Assembly: GCF_003987315.1 (NCBI RefSeq)
Contig: NZ_PIPI01000003.1
Span: forward strand, 124,001-188,000
Reading direction: 5' to 3'
DNA length: 64,000 nt
Source: Aliidiomarina haloalkalitolerans
GTDB taxonomy: Bacteria > Pseudomonadota > Gammaproteobacteria > Enterobacterales > Alteromonadaceae
Part shown: positions 39,896-49,551 of the stretch, piece after piece
Position numbering within the stretch: position 1 is the stretch's first letter
Layout of the letters: each line of letters begins with the position of its first letter
Notes under the pieces: model-generated
Told to the model about the DNA's origin: nothing
The model's database searches: none
Seen by the model: the letters and a program-made list of their open reading frames with translations, nothing else
Position numbers and translations under genes: made by a program

Positions 39896-40738
39896 ATGGC
39901 ATTTCCAACAAGTTGTTTAGCGCACCTGCCGGTGCATGGTGTTTGGAAAACCCACCCCATTGGCCATGACCTCGCCAACTGTACGTGGCGGATTGAGAAT
40001 GGCGAGCATCAATATATTGTTAAGCAATACTCTCATGACGCTGCTTTTGGCCGTCAAACTGGCGACACCATTCAGCTTGACGCCTTACTTGCCGAACAAG
40101 GTATCGCTCCAGCGGTGGTTTACGCAGATGAGATGACTGGTGTGACGGTTCAAGAGTTTCTCACCGGTGATGTCGTCGCCAGTATCTTTGACCCGATTCA
40201 GCGGGCAGAACAATTGGCTGAAGCGCAACTGCAGGTGCATCAGCTTGGTGTTGACGTTCGGCCTTGGTCGCTCAGTGAGCGTGTGCAAGCTTATTGCAAT
40301 GCACTCGAGGAGCTGAAACCTGGGCGTGGGCGGGAAGCGCGCAGTGACTGTGAAAGTTATGCCAACTTGTTTTCAGCTTGGGAGCATGGGCCGCGAGTTT
40401 TTTGTCATCATGATTTAAGCGCTGAGCATGTTTTTTTTCGTCCTGAGCTAAAAATAATTGACTGGGAATATGCAGGTTATGGTCATCCCGCGTTCGATGT
40501 TGCCTCCACGATCGTGATCAATGATTTGTACGATGACGAAATCGACACATTTATCGAAACCTATAACCAGTCAGCGAAACACATGATCGATCGCGAAGGA
40601 TTGCGCGACTGGATCCGACTCGTGGCCTTGATTAATCGGATATGGTTCCAGCTTCAGGAAGCGTTAGAGGCTGCAGAGGCAGAGAAACGTGAGCAGAAAG
40701 CAACCGCAGCCGACAGTGAGCAAACAACAACAGCCTAA
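39896..40738 (+). CDS. Thiamine/choline-kinase-like phosphotransferase
   Basis: APH-fold kinase of 280 residues, likely to phosphorylate imported thiamine. Visible are the N-lobe lysine of YIVKQY (residue 43), the catalytic loop HHDLSAEH (171-178) with catalytic Asp173, and the metal-binding IIDWEYAGYG with Asp189. The second magnesium ligand of the Brenner motif, normally Asn five residues after the catalytic Asp, is His178 here. The C-terminal tail is Glu/Ala-rich. It is 57 bases after the permease gene, in a TPP-controlled unit; the ThiK assignment rests on context and fold, not on a specific signature. Confidence 0.72.
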   Translation: MAFPTSCLAHLPVHGVWKTHPIGHDLANCTWRIENGEHQYIVKQYSHDAAFGRQTGDTIQLDALLAEQGIAPAVVYADEMTGVTVQEFLTGDVVASIFDPIQRAEQLAEAQLQVHQLGVDVRPWSLSERVQAYCNALEELKPGRGREARSDCESYANLFSAWEHGPRVFCHHDLSAEHVFFRPELKIIDWEYAGYGHPAFDVASTIVINDLYDDEIDTFIETYNQSAKHMIDREGLRDWIRLVALINRIWFQLQEALEAAEAEKREQKATAADSEQTTTA

Positions 40739-40773
40739 TTTCACCTCACTGTTAACTAAGCAGGGGAGCATGT

Positions 40774-42120
40774 ATGGCAAATCGTCAGCGTGAAGACAAT
40801 CATATCGCCGAGCGAGTCTACGGCTATTTAGCGGAAGACGAAGACGCGCGGGTGTGCAAAGATATTCCCGACGAGGCCTGCAGTGAGCAACCGACGGCCT
40901 TTATTCTGCACCTTTGGAGCTTGACCTTAACGAAATTGGGTGACTCTCTCGTCAGCGCTCGCTTAGTCCTACCTTGGATGCTTTCGGTAGCCGGCGCTCC
41001 CGCCTTTTTCATCAGTATGCTCGTACCATTGCGCGAATCGCTGTCCCTATTACCACAATTGTTTGTTGCGCAGCGCATGCGTGAAAAACCAGTGCGGAAA
41101 TGGTTTTGGGTGGTCGGTAGTCTCGGCCAAGCAGCGGCATTAGTGTTGATTGTTTGCGGCTTAATCATGCTCAATAGCGGTGCATTCTCAGCGCTCGCAT
41201 TTGGTTGGTGGACGATAGCTTGGTTGGTGGTTTTCAGTCTGGCTCGCGGTATTTGCTCGGTAGCCAGTAAAGATGTCCTTGGCAAAACCATTTCGAAAAC
41301 ACGACGAGGCCGTTTAACTGGGCTAGCAGCAACGACCGCTGGGTTCATGACCTTAGCGACTGCTACGCTGATACTCTTCGCTCCTGACGTTGAAGGCAGC
41401 CTGATACTATTTATTGGTTTGTTTAGCGCTGCAGCAGTCCTCTGGCTGCTTGCTGCAATAAGTTATGCGCGCATTCCCGAAGTTCCAGGTGCCACTAGTG
41501 GCGGCGGAAATGCGATAACCGAAGCACTGCAATCGCTGCGGCTACTTTGGGAAGACAAGCAGTTTGGTCAGTTTGTACTTACCCGAGCACTGTTAGTGTC
41601 CTCAGCGTTCTCGATTCCCTACATTGTGGTGTTAATTCAACGCCAAACCGACGGTGTCTTAACTGGCTTGGGTGGGTTACTTTTGGCTAGTGGTCTCGCC
41701 GGCATGCTGGCTGGACGTTTCTGGGGAAAATGGTCCGATAGTGCCAGTCATCAAGTCATGGCAGCCGCGGCTTTCATGGCCTCTGCTGTGATGGCGTTAA
41801 CGTTATTGGTTAATTGGGCGAATGCGGAATGGCTTGGCTTGAGCCTAGTTGGTGGCGGCCTTATTTTTCTTGCTGCAGTGGCGCATCATGGCGCCCGAGT
41901 GGGTCGCAAAACTTATTTAGTGGACATGGCCACGCAAGAAAACCGAGCGCAGTATACGGCTGTCAGCAACACCGTCATTGGAGCTTTGCTGTTGCTGGGT
42001 ATGTTGCTCGGTATTCTGGATGAATTGTTTGGCACCGCAATGGTCCTAGTGCTACTCATCGCGGTGGGTGTCATTGCAGGCGTCCGTGCCTTAACATTAC
42101 CAAACGTGACTGCGGATTAA
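40774..42120 (+). CDS. MFS transporter
   Basis: Major facilitator superfamily permease of 448 residues. After a hydrophilic N-terminus (about 45 residues with a Cys pair), about 12 hydrophobic segments follow, with a [10 protein letters not shown] loop between halves 1 and 2 and a cytoplasmic loop near 240-265. The substrate is not recognisable. GGGGAG precedes the ATG, and the gene begins 35 bases after the kinase with no terminator between, so it may be the last gene of the thiamine operon. It is convergent with trhO, their stop codons overlapping. Confidence 0.8.
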   Translation: MANRQREDNHIAERVYGYLAEDEDARVCKDIPDEACSEQPTAFILHLWSLTLTKLGDSLVSARLVLPWMLSVAGAPAFFISMLVPLRESLSLLPQLFVAQRMREKPVRKWFWVVGSLGQAAALVLIVCGLIMLNSGAFSALAFGWWTIAWLVVFSLARGICSVASKDVLGKTISKTRRGRLTGLAATTAGFMTLATATLILFAPDVEGSLILFIGLFSAAAVLWLLAAISYARIPEVPGATSGGGNAITEALQSLRLLWEDKQFGQFVLTRALLVSSAFSIPYIVVLIQRQTDGVLTGLGGLLLASGLAGMLAGRFWGKWSDSASHQVMAAAAFMASAVMALTLLVNWANAEWLGLSLVGGGLIFLAAVAHHGARVGRKTYLVDMATQENRAQYTAVSNTVIGALLLLGMLLGILDELFGTAMVLVLLIAVGVIAGVRALTLPNVTAD

Positions 42121-43037
42121 CCTTCGAGACGACCGTCGCGAATGTGCTTCTCACCGCGTTGTTTCGCAAGCTGGATTTGCTTTTCCCGCTCGGCAAAACG
42201 TTGCTTTTGGTCGGGCGTTGTTTTGTCATAACAGTGCGGACAGCTCACGCCTTTCTGATACAACTCAGAGGCCATTTCTGCAGCCGTAATTGGCATCCGA
42301 CAAGCGTAGCACTGATCGTAAGAACCCTGTTCAAGACCATGTTTAACAGTCACTCGTTGGTCGAAAACAAAGCACTCGCCGTCCCACATGCTTTCTTCGG
42401 CAGGAACTTCTTCTAAGTACTTTAAAATACCGCCTTGCAGGTGGTAGACCTCATTGAAGCCAAGTTCTTTTAGGTAAGCCGTCGACTTTTCGCAGCGAAT
42501 GCCACCGGTACAGAACATCGCGACTTTTTTATGCTTGCCTTTGTCTAAATGCTGTTGCACATACTCAGGAAACTCGCGAAATGTTTCTGTTTTCGGGTTG
42601 ACTGCGCCTTTAAAGGTGCCAACCGCATACTCGTAGTCATTACGGGTATCGATGAGCAGAACCTCGGGATCACTAATAAGCTGATTCCACTCATGAGGTT
42701 TCACATAGGTTCCCACCACGTTCTTCGGATCGATCCAGTCGATACCCATGGTGACGATTTCTTTTTTCAGTTTAACTTTGGTGCGGTAAAACGCTTGCGT
42801 TTCACTGAGGGACTCTTTGTGTTCGATGTCAGCTAGACGCGGGTCGTTGCGCAACCATGCGAGGGTTGCATCAATGCCTTCTCGAGTACCACAAATGGTG
42901 CCGTTAATGCCTTCACGGGCTAGCAATAAAGTGCCTTTGACTTCGTGCTTAGCCATGACGTCGAACAAGGGCTGGCGTAATGCCTCATAATCATTGAGCT
43001 CGACAAACTTGTAGAGCGCAGCGCAGATGTATTGCAT
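42117..43037 (-). CDS. trhO: tRNA uridine(34) hydroxylase TrhO
   Basis: Rhodanese-family enzyme (306 residues) that, using molecular oxygen, makes 5-hydroxyuridine at the wobble position of certain tRNAs. It has an N-terminal ferredoxin-like acylphosphatase-type domain ([17 protein letters not shown]), a rhodanese domain with catalytic Cys176 ([11 protein letters not shown]), and a C-terminal Cys-rich zinc-like tail (CYACRMP and CPHCYDK). ATG 43037 is chosen by family start and AAAGG upstream; the frame extends 34 codons further. Confidence 0.93.
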   Translation of the reverse strand: MQYICAALYKFVELNDYEALRQPLFDVMAKHEVKGTLLLAREGINGTICGTREGIDATLAWLRNDPRLADIEHKESLSETQAFYRTKVKLKKEIVTMGIDWIDPKNVVGTYVKPHEWNQLISDPEVLLIDTRNDYEYAVGTFKGAVNPKTETFREFPEYVQQHLDKGKHKKVAMFCTGGIRCEKSTAYLKELGFNEVYHLQGGILKYLEEVPAEESMWDGECFVFDQRVTVKHGLEQGSYDQCYACRMPITAAEMASELYQKGVSCPHCYDKTTPDQKQRFAEREKQIQLAKQRGEKHIRDGRLEG

Positions 43038-43123
43038 AGGGTAGAAACCTTTCGTTAGCTGGCTGAAACGTAAATTCAGTGCCAGGTGCTTACCAATTGA
43101 TGTTTTGCGGGCGCGGATTATAC

Positions 43124-43159
43124 AAAAAAACGGCAACATGTGCGAATGTTGCCGTTTTT
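43124..43159 (-). terminator. Terminator after dps
   Basis: Perfect 9-bp stem CGGCAACAT/ATGTTGCCG (43131-43139, 43146-43154). On the minus strand it runs into seven T's, ending the dps transcript before trhO. It also has T's on the plus side. Confidence 0.85.
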
Positions 43160-43179
43160 GTAATCTAAATTAATTTTGT

Positions 43180-43653
43180 TTAGCCGAGGTAGGCCGTTAG
43201 CATCCAAGCGGTTTTTTCTTGCTGACTAATGTAATCCGCCATCAGCGAATTTGTGCCTTCGTCGTTTGCATCGCCGGCCAAACTTAAAATTTCACGCTGC
43301 AACGCAATAACGATTTTGTAGCTACTTAAAATGCTTTTTACACACTCGCGACCATCGTGTAAGTCTTTCTCTTCTTTAATTGAGCTTTGTTCTAAATAGG
43401 CTGAATAAGCATGGCGCGGTCGCTGACCCAAGGTCAGAATACGCTCAGCGATTTCGTCAACCTTCAACAGCAAGTCGTTGTAGGTTTCCTCAAACTTAGC
43501 GTGCAGTTCAAAGAAGTTTTCACCGCGCACGTTCCAATGGAATCCGCGCACGTTCATGTAGAAAATTTGATAATTTGCTAATAGCTCATTGAGTTTGTCA
43601 GCGAGTTGTTTAGCGCTTGATTTTTCTAGTCCAATAACATTTAACTGTTGCAT
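43180..43653 (-). CDS. dps: Dps-family ferritin-like DNA-protecting protein
   Basis: Dodecameric iron-storage protein protecting DNA from peroxide (157 residues). The inter-subunit ferroxidase residues lie in FHWNVRGENFFELHAKFEETYNDLLLKVDEIAERI (His at the start, then Asp/Glu). There is little basic N-terminal tail, so DNA binding may be weak. AAGGAG precedes the ATG. Together with katG, gor, dsbG and the peroxiredoxin it adds to an oxidant-defence theme. Confidence 0.94.
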   Translation of the reverse strand: MQQLNVIGLEKSSAKQLADKLNELLANYQIFYMNVRGFHWNVRGENFFELHAKFEETYNDLLLKVDEIAERILTLGQRPRHAYSAYLEQSSIKEEKDLHDGRECVKSILSSYKIVIALQREILSLAGDANDEGTNSLMADYISQQEKTAWMLTAYLG

Positions 43654-43758
43654 GCTTTGGCTCCTTGCGAATCTATGAGTTGATGACTCTTGTACCTTAG
43701 TTTAACAAAACCAAAGTGAACAGCGAGTCATATCTTTCGATTGTAGCATTCGCTTTTG

Positions 43759-45576
43759 CTAGTTTAGTTGTGTTGAATCAATGACTGTCAAAATAGGGTC
43801 ATGATCTGACGACCGGTAAGGCGTTGGCGCGTACCAGTTGCTTTGTTGCCACTCGGTTTTATTCTCTAACGGATACTCAAAGGCAATCGGCTCGTCGGAA
43901 TTAATGTACCAATGGGCCATACCAATGATTGCCGGCAGCATACTTTCATGAACGAGGACGTGGTCAAGGCTACCTTTTTCCCCACGGAACACATAAGAAT
44001 AGCCGTCAGGGTCAAAATCATGGGCTAAATTCCGATAGCCCACGCCGGCTAAAGCAGTGAGCGGATCTTCTTGTTTGTATGAATTAAAGTCGCCAAGTAA
44101 AACAAAGTTATTGTGTTCGATATCGCCTGGGTTGGTGTCGAGCCAGGCGGCAAGTTCTAAGGCCGTTTCAACTCGCAGTGCATTCCAGCAGCTTTGGCCG
44201 TCGCCTTGGTTCGCGTTGGCGTCGTTGCGATCACGCGGACAACTGCCCTTAGATTTGAAATGGTTGGCAATGACAGCAAGTTGCTTGCCAGTTTCATTGA
44301 CGACAAAGTTCTGCAGCAGCGGTGGTCGACTGCCCCAGCTAAATGCGCCCGCGGTCGTCCACAGCAATTCACCCACGGGTGTAACAGTCGCCGGCTTATA
44401 AATAATCGCCTGCGTAATTGCGTCGGAACCAACTCGGCTCGCATCGGCAGCCACGTAAGCGAATACTTGCTCACCGGCAGCTTCATTCAGGCCGCGGGTT
44501 AAATCTGCAAGAGCACTATGTTGACCAAAACCGTCGTTCTCCATTTCCATTAAGGCATAGATATCCGCGTCAAGAGCAATCATAGTCGCAATTGTCCGCG
44601 CCCGTTGACGTTCAAATTCAGCCGCTGTTGCTGCCCCGCGAGGCGTTGGAAAACCGGCACCTTGACCATCACCGTTGAAGTAATTGAGGACATTAAAGGC
44701 GACCACGCGCACGTCGCCGTCAGCAAAGTGCGGGACGTCGGGACGCGGATTGGTGGCGATAAATTCCGGCTCTAATACCGGATGTAAATGATAGTTCTGG
44801 CCGACGCGGACAATCACACCTTCAAGCTGTCGCACGGTATCACCGCTGCGAACGGGATTATCGATCTGCAGGCCTCCGGTTGGATAGGGAATCTGCGTTG
44901 GATATTCGTCGTAGGAGCCGTCATCGAGAACTAGCCGTTTAGCTTGATTTTTAGCGCTATGAGCCGCAGCTAAAGGACCAGGCTCGACGACTTGCGTTGC
45001 GGTCCATAAGCGCTCGCTGGCAAGGTCGAGGGTGCCAAACCGCGCAAGCTGGTAATGGCCAATCACCACCATATCGTGATTGATTCGTACTCGCTGGAAA
45101 AGATATTCGCCCAATGAATCTGCTTGGGTCAGAGGTAAATTCAGTTCGTGAGTTTTAAACTCGGCTTGGCCGCAGCGCTCAATTTCAGTCGTATTGTGCA
45201 ATTGCCAATGGCCTTGGCCGGCCTGTAATGTTCCTGTGACTTGCAGTTTATCGCCAACGTTAACGCTACCAATCAATTCATGATCGGCAACGAAAACAGC
45301 ACCGGCACCGTCGGTCGCACTCATGAAAAAGCCACCAAGTTGCTCGGTACCCTGAAACGTACCATGAACAACACCGCTGAGAACCACCTCTTGCTGGTCA
45401 TAGTTGGCTAAGGTGCTAAAGCGAGCATTGGTGTTTTCGCAGATGTCTAAATTGGCGGTCATGTTACCTTGCTGGTCGCTGTTTGAAGCTGGGCTGCAAG
45501 CAACCGCGAACAGTGCAACGGCAATCGCTGCCAAACTGGATTTAAAAGGATATTGAGAATTGCGAGCGTTTATCAT
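43759..45576 (-). CDS. Secreted ExeM/NucH-type nuclease
   Basis: Extracellular or surface endonuclease of 605 residues. A signal sequence with a lipobox-like AVAC (Cys27) suggests a lipoprotein. An OB-fold (about 45-110, GVVHGTFQGTEQLGGFFMS...VGDKLQVTGTL) and a linker lead to an endonuclease/exonuclease/phosphatase domain (about 285-600). The latter has RVVAFNVLNYF, MEMENDG, ANHFKSKG, LLGDFNSY and the terminal SDHDP metal/catalytic motifs. Relatives degrade extracellular DNA for nutrients and biofilm remodelling. Its start overlaps the pheA stop by 4 bases, an unusual partner. Confidence 0.86.
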   Translation of the reverse strand: MINARNSQYPFKSSLAAIAVALFAVACSPASNSDQQGNMTANLDICENTNARFSTLANYDQQEVVLSGVVHGTFQGTEQLGGFFMSATDGAGAVFVADHELIGSVNVGDKLQVTGTLQAGQGHWQLHNTTEIERCGQAEFKTHELNLPLTQADSLGEYLFQRVRINHDMVVIGHYQLARFGTLDLASERLWTATQVVEPGPLAAAHSAKNQAKRLVLDDGSYDEYPTQIPYPTGGLQIDNPVRSGDTVRQLEGVIVRVGQNYHLHPVLEPEFIATNPRPDVPHFADGDVRVVAFNVLNYFNGDGQGAGFPTPRGAATAAEFERQRARTIATMIALDADIYALMEMENDGFGQHSALADLTRGLNEAAGEQVFAYVAADASRVGSDAITQAIIYKPATVTPVGELLWTTAGAFSWGSRPPLLQNFVVNETGKQLAVIANHFKSKGSCPRDRNDANANQGDGQSCWNALRVETALELAAWLDTNPGDIEHNNFVLLGDFNSYKQEDPLTALAGVGYRNLAHDFDPDGYSYVFRGEKGSLDHVLVHESMLPAIIGMAHWYINSDEPIAFEYPLENKTEWQQSNWYAPTPYRSSDHDPILTVIDSTQLN

Positions 45577-46742
45577 GCAGTGGGTCCTATCGCAGTTTCG
45601 GGAATATTGACATGGGTTGCTTTCACGCGCTCATCCGCGTAGCAGCCTAAAACTTTAATAAAGCGGGTCATCGCTTTTAATTCTTTTGCCGCTTGTTGCC
45701 ATTGGGGACTTTGCTCATGAACGGCTAAGTCCACATAGAACAGCTCTTCCCATGGGTTGCCTGGCATCGGACGCGACTCAAGCTTAATGAGGTTCAACTG
45801 ATGCTGGCGCAGAACAATCAAAGCGTCTGCCAATGCCCCGGGTTGATTATGGGTGGCCATGATGAGACTCGTGCGCGCCGGTAGTTGCTGAGGAACGTGC
45901 ACAGGCGTTCGCTGTACCATTATAAAACGAGTTTGGTTACCCGGTTGGTCAGCCAAGTTATCGGCTATGGCGACTAAACTAAATAAGGCACCACCGCCTT
46001 GCGAACCAAGGGCGGCCGTACCTGGAGTTGTTTGCTGAGCGACGATTTCCATGGCATGGGCAGACGAAGGGCAGGCAAGAACGGTGACGTTTTGCAGTTG
46101 ACTCAAATATTGTGAGCACTGGGCAATAGCTTGCGGATGACCATAAATCGTATGTACTGGAGCGTCTTTATGTTCAGGTTGCACCAAAATGTGGTGTTCA
46201 ACCGCCAAGTAGGTTTCTGCAACGATGTGTAGGTGTGTGTGGCGTAATAAGTCATACACTTCGTTAATTGAGCCCGATGTCGAGTTTTCGATCGGCAGAA
46301 TTCCTAATGGCGCACGACCTTCTTCGACCGCGGTCAGTATCTCGCGAAAACTATGGCAGGACAGGCCTTGAAATTGGCATTGACGCCGGGTTGCATAGCC
46401 ATAAGCCGCTTGATGCGAATAGCTTCCAGCGGTGCCAAGGTGGGCAATCGTTAGCATGCCGGGGTGACTCGACTCTTGCATCCACGCTTGTTGCGTAAGC
46501 ACCGAGTCTTCAATAATAATTTGGTACAAGCGAGCTAAATAATTGGGGTCGAGACCAAGCGCTTGGCCTTGCTCCATGAGCTTGAGCAGGAGCGAGGCTT
46601 CGCGCTCAGTATCACGAACAGCACCTTCGTGTTTAGCTTTGTGCTGTGCCACGGCTAACGCAATGTCGCGGCGCTCGGCGAGGGCGCGAATAATTTTTTT
46701 ATCGATAGCTTCGATGTGTAGGCGAAGTTCTTTTAGTTCCAT
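45573..46742 (-). CDS. pheA: Bifunctional chorismate mutase/prephenate dehydratase
   Basis: P-protein of phenylalanine synthesis (389 residues; E. coli 386). The AroQ chorismate mutase domain (1-90, with RALAERRDIALAVAQHK and the ESLL helix-like EASLLLKLMEQG), prephenate dehydratase (about 104-280, TSGSINEVYDLL and NQTRFIMV) and the C-terminal ACT domain with ESRPMPGNPWEELFYVDL for Phe feedback are all present. The start context is duplicated 14 bases upstream. It overlaps the secreted nuclease gene. No Phe-rich leader peptide was seen. Confidence 0.95.
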   Translation of the reverse strand: MELKELRLHIEAIDKKIIRALAERRDIALAVAQHKAKHEGAVRDTEREASLLLKLMEQGQALGLDPNYLARLYQIIIEDSVLTQQAWMQESSHPGMLTIAHLGTAGSYSHQAAYGYATRRQCQFQGLSCHSFREILTAVEEGRAPLGILPIENSTSGSINEVYDLLRHTHLHIVAETYLAVEHHILVQPEHKDAPVHTIYGHPQAIAQCSQYLSQLQNVTVLACPSSAHAMEIVAQQTTPGTAALGSQGGGALFSLVAIADNLADQPGNQTRFIMVQRTPVHVPQQLPARTSLIMATHNQPGALADALIVLRQHQLNLIKLESRPMPGNPWEELFYVDLAVHEQSPQWQQAAKELKAMTRFIKVLGCYADERVKATHVNIPETAIGPTA

Positions 46743-46759
46743 AGGTGTAGTTCCATAGG
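46734..46759. repeat. Direct repeat duplicating the pheA start region
   Basis: TAGTTCCATAGG occurs at 46734-46745 and 46748-46759, 14 bases apart. On the minus strand each copy contains ATGGAACTA. The downstream copy is the pheA start; the upstream copy opens a seven-codon out-of-frame reading frame (MELHLWN, stop) that ends inside the pheA start region. Confidence 0.7.
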
Positions 46760-46822
46760 ATCTGACTCAACGGTTGACTGCAGCTCAAAGATAACATGAA
46801 ATGTGAGTAATTGGCGGTTAAA

Positions 46823-46836
46823 TCAGGATCTCCTGA
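46823..46836. promoter_or_regulatory. Palindrome between pheA and a divergent gene
   Basis: TCAGGA-TC-TCCTGA, a perfect 6-bp inverted repeat with a 2-base centre, in the 126-base region between two divergent start codons. A possible operator; no binding protein can be named. Confidence 0.4.
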
Positions 46837-46868
46837 CTTGCCTAAATTCCTCTAATAAGAGAACGATT

Positions 46869-47489
46869 ATGTTGTTGAAATTTACCGTGTGGTCGGCTGG
46901 CTTAATAAGCCTGATAACTTCCGCAAATGTGATTGCCGATACAAGCCCGACTCGCGTTACACCTTCAGCTCCGCACACGGAGTTTTTTCAAGAATTGGCG
47001 AGTTTATGCGGGAAAGCATTCGCGGGTACCCGAGTGGTTGAACGTCCGGGGCGCGACTTGTTAGTGGGCAATGAGCAATTACGCGTGCATTTTCGCGAGT
47101 GTACAGACAATCAGGTTTTTGCACCGTTTCACATTGAACGCCCAGAGCACGGTGATTGGGATCGTTCCCGAACTTGGATATATACGCATTATGATGACCA
47201 TCTAACTCTGAGTCATGACCATCGAGAAGCCGACGGTAAAGAGTCGGACGATACAGGCTATGGTGGCGCGACGGTGACCCCTGGAAGCGCTAACCAACAA
47301 CTGTTTATTTTTACTGAACGTACTGGCGAACAGGGTGAAGTGCTTGGTTGGCGCATCGAGTTAGAACCGGGTAAGCGTTATTCTTATGGCACCATGGCAG
47401 ACGGTGACTGGACTTGGCGCGTGGATTTCGACCTCAGCCAAGAAGTAGACATTCCGCCAGCCCCATGGGGTTACGACGAGCTCGAGTGA
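46869..47489 (+). CDS. Unknown secreted protein
   Basis: Not recognised. It is 206 residues with a signal peptide (cleavage about after IA-D, residue 24) and a single soluble beta-rich domain: LCGKAFAGTRVVERPGRDLLVGNEQLRVHFREC (two cysteines likely to form a disulfide), IERPEHGDWDRSRTW, LSHDHREADG and a C-terminal WTWRVDFDL. The His/Asp-rich HDHREADGKESDD stretch could bind metal. ATG 46869 is preferred for AAGAGA upstream and the signal peptide; the frame opens 22 codons earlier. It is divergent from pheA and upstream of udk, with no clear operon. Confidence 0.75.
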   Translation: MLLKFTVWSAGLISLITSANVIADTSPTRVTPSAPHTEFFQELASLCGKAFAGTRVVERPGRDLLVGNEQLRVHFRECTDNQVFAPFHIERPEHGDWDRSRTWIYTHYDDHLTLSHDHREADGKESDDTGYGGATVTPGSANQQLFIFTERTGEQGEVLGWRIELEPGKRYSYGTMADGDWTWRVDFDLSQEVDIPPAPWGYDELE

Positions 47490-47651
47490 TTTCAGCAGAG
47501 CAAGTAATTTGAGGAGAAAAAGCGGCGGTTTGGCGGTGATTTGTCGCGAAATTACGAATTTCATGTTTATAAATGCGTCATAATTCGGGATAATGCCGGG
47601 GCTTCAACTGCGAAGCTGTCGTTTTTGGTGCTGCTTTACATAGGGTTACTT

Positions 47652-48284
47652 GTGGGAAAAACAACCATTATTGCTATTGCCGGTCCGTCGGCGTCAGGGA
47701 AAAGCCTTTTTGCTTCAACGGTTTATCAGGAGCTTGTGGCAGAGCTTGGCGGTGAGCGAATTTCTGTGTTGTCAGAAGACGCTTATTACCGTGATCAAAG
47801 TCATTTGCAGCTTGAACAGCGCGTTCTCACCAATTATGACCACCCTAGTGCGTTTGAACATGAACTTTTAGCAGAACATTTGCGCCAGCTGCGCGCAGGT
47901 AACGCTGTGGCAATGCCGCAGTACAGCTACAAAGAGCATACTCGTTTACAAGAGACCATTACCGTCACGCCCGCGCGTGTTATTTTGGTTGAAGGCATTT
48001 TGTTGTTGTGTGACCCGCAATTACGTGAGCAGTTTGATATTTCAGTATTTATGGACACGCCTCTCGATATTTGTCTACTGCGTCGTATCAACCGAGATAT
48101 CGAAAAACGCGGCCGCTCGCTCAGTTCAATTACTGAGCAATACGAGCAATATGTTCGTCCGGCATTTTTTGAGTTTATTTTTCCATCGAAGCAGTTTGCC
48201 GACTTAGTCGTCACTCGCGGTGGACAGAACGAAATCGCCATCGATATTATTAAAACAAAAATTCGACAGTTATTGGCAGAGTAG
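47652..48284 (+). CDS. udk: Uridine kinase
   Basis: Phosphorylates uridine and cytidine to UMP and CMP in pyrimidine salvage (210 residues; E. coli 213). P-loop [22 protein letters not shown], the [12 protein letters not shown] substrate segment and [13 protein letters not shown] are diagnostic. The start is GTG 47652, with AGGG 7 bases upstream; the frame opens 37 codons earlier. It lies 55 bases before nupC, forming a nucleoside uptake-and-salvage pair. Confidence 0.93.
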   Translation: MGKTTIIAIAGPSASGKSLFASTVYQELVAELGGERISVLSEDAYYRDQSHLQLEQRVLTNYDHPSAFEHELLAEHLRQLRAGNAVAMPQYSYKEHTRLQETITVTPARVILVEGILLLCDPQLREQFDISVFMDTPLDICLLRRINRDIEKRGRSLSSITEQYEQYVRPAFFEFIFPSKQFADLVVTRGGQNEIAIDIIKTKIRQLLAE

Positions 48285-48339
48285 TGGTAAGCTCGGTCAC
48301 TCAGAAACAGAATAAGAACGACCTAAAGGATAAGAATGC

Positions 48340-49551
48340 ATGATTAGCCTGATTGGAATGGCCGTGTTGCTATTAGTGGCCTTCGGATTTTCGACGGCCC
48401 GGAAAAATATTCGTTGGCGCACGGTAGGCTTTGCTTTTGCTCTGCAAGCAGGCTTAGGCGCTTTCGTATTGTATGTGCCAGTAGGGCAGGAAATCCTTGG
48501 GAATATTGCCTTTGGCGTTGCTGCGGTGATTGATTTTGCCGGTGCGGGCATCTCGTTTTTATTCGGTGACTTAGGGAATTACTCACAAGGCTTTATTTTT
48601 GCCATTCACGTGCTTTCCGTCATTATCTTTTTCTCAGCATTAATCTCTGTTCTGTACCACATTGGCATTATGACCAAAGTTATTAACCTGATTGGTGGTG
48701 CGCTTCAAAAGCTGCTCGGTACCAGCCGTCCAGAGTCGATGTCTGCGGCAGCAAATATTTTCGTCGGCCAGACCGAAGCACCGTTAGTTGTGCGGCCATT
48801 TATTCCGAATATGACTCGCTCTGAGTTATTTGCGGTTATGGTTGGTGGTTTGGCGTCTATTGCTGGTTCAGTTTTGGCAGGCTATGCAGGCCTCGGTATT
48901 GAGCTGAAGTACCTAATTGCTGCATGCTTTATGGCTGCACCAGGTGCACTTCTGATGGCAAAAATTATTGTCCCAGAAACCGAAGAACCAAATAACGAAC
49001 TTTCCCATGTACCGACTGAAGAGCGTCGTGCCAATGTGATTGACGCTGCCGCATCGGGCGCTTCGAGCGGTATGCAGTTGGCGCTTAACGTGGGTGCCAT
49101 GTTGCTCGCGTTTGTGGCCTTAATTGCCATGATCAACGGTATTCTCGGTTGGCTTGGTGGCTTCGTCGGTAATGAAGACCTGACCATGCAGCTTATCTTT
49201 GGCTTCATTTTCCAACCATTGGCTTTCATCATGGGTATTCCATGGGAAGAAGCACAAGTTGCTGGTAGTTTTATTGGTCAAAAATTGGTCATCAATGAGT
49301 TTGTTGCTTACCTCGATTTTGCTCAGTACAAAGATCAAATGAGCATGCAAAGCCAAGTTATTATCACGTTTATGTTGTGCGGTTTTGCTAACTTCTCCTC
49401 GATCGCAATTCTTCTTGGTGGCTTAGGCGGTATGGCTCCGTCGCGGCGCAAAGACATTGCTACCCTCGGCATGCGTGCGCTCCTCGCGGCAACTCTTGCC
49501 AACCTCATGAGTGCCTGTATTGCAGGCTTCTTCTTTGCCTTGGCGTCGTAA
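48340..49551 (+). CDS. nupC: Concentrative nucleoside transporter, NupC family
   Basis: Na+- or H+-driven nucleoside importer (CNT family, 403 residues, about 10 membrane segments). Conserved blocks include [15 protein letters not shown] (the G-Q-T-E-A-P substrate/cation motif), [35 protein letters not shown] and [25 protein letters not shown]. Its place just after udk supports nucleoside uptake linked to phosphorylation. In a marine bacterium Na+ coupling is likely, but that is inference. Confidence 0.93.
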   Translation: MISLIGMAVLLLVAFGFSTARKNIRWRTVGFAFALQAGLGAFVLYVPVGQEILGNIAFGVAAVIDFAGAGISFLFGDLGNYSQGFIFAIHVLSVIIFFSALISVLYHIGIMTKVINLIGGALQKLLGTSRPESMSAAANIFVGQTEAPLVVRPFIPNMTRSELFAVMVGGLASIAGSVLAGYAGLGIELKYLIAACFMAAPGALLMAKIIVPETEEPNNELSHVPTEERRANVIDAAASGASSGMQLALNVGAMLLAFVALIAMINGILGWLGGFVGNEDLTMQLIFGFIFQPLAFIMGIPWEEAQVAGSFIGQKLVINEFVAYLDFAQYKDQMSMQSQVIITFMLCGFANFSSIAILLGGLGGMAPSRRKDIATLGMRALLAATLANLMSACIAGFFFALAS

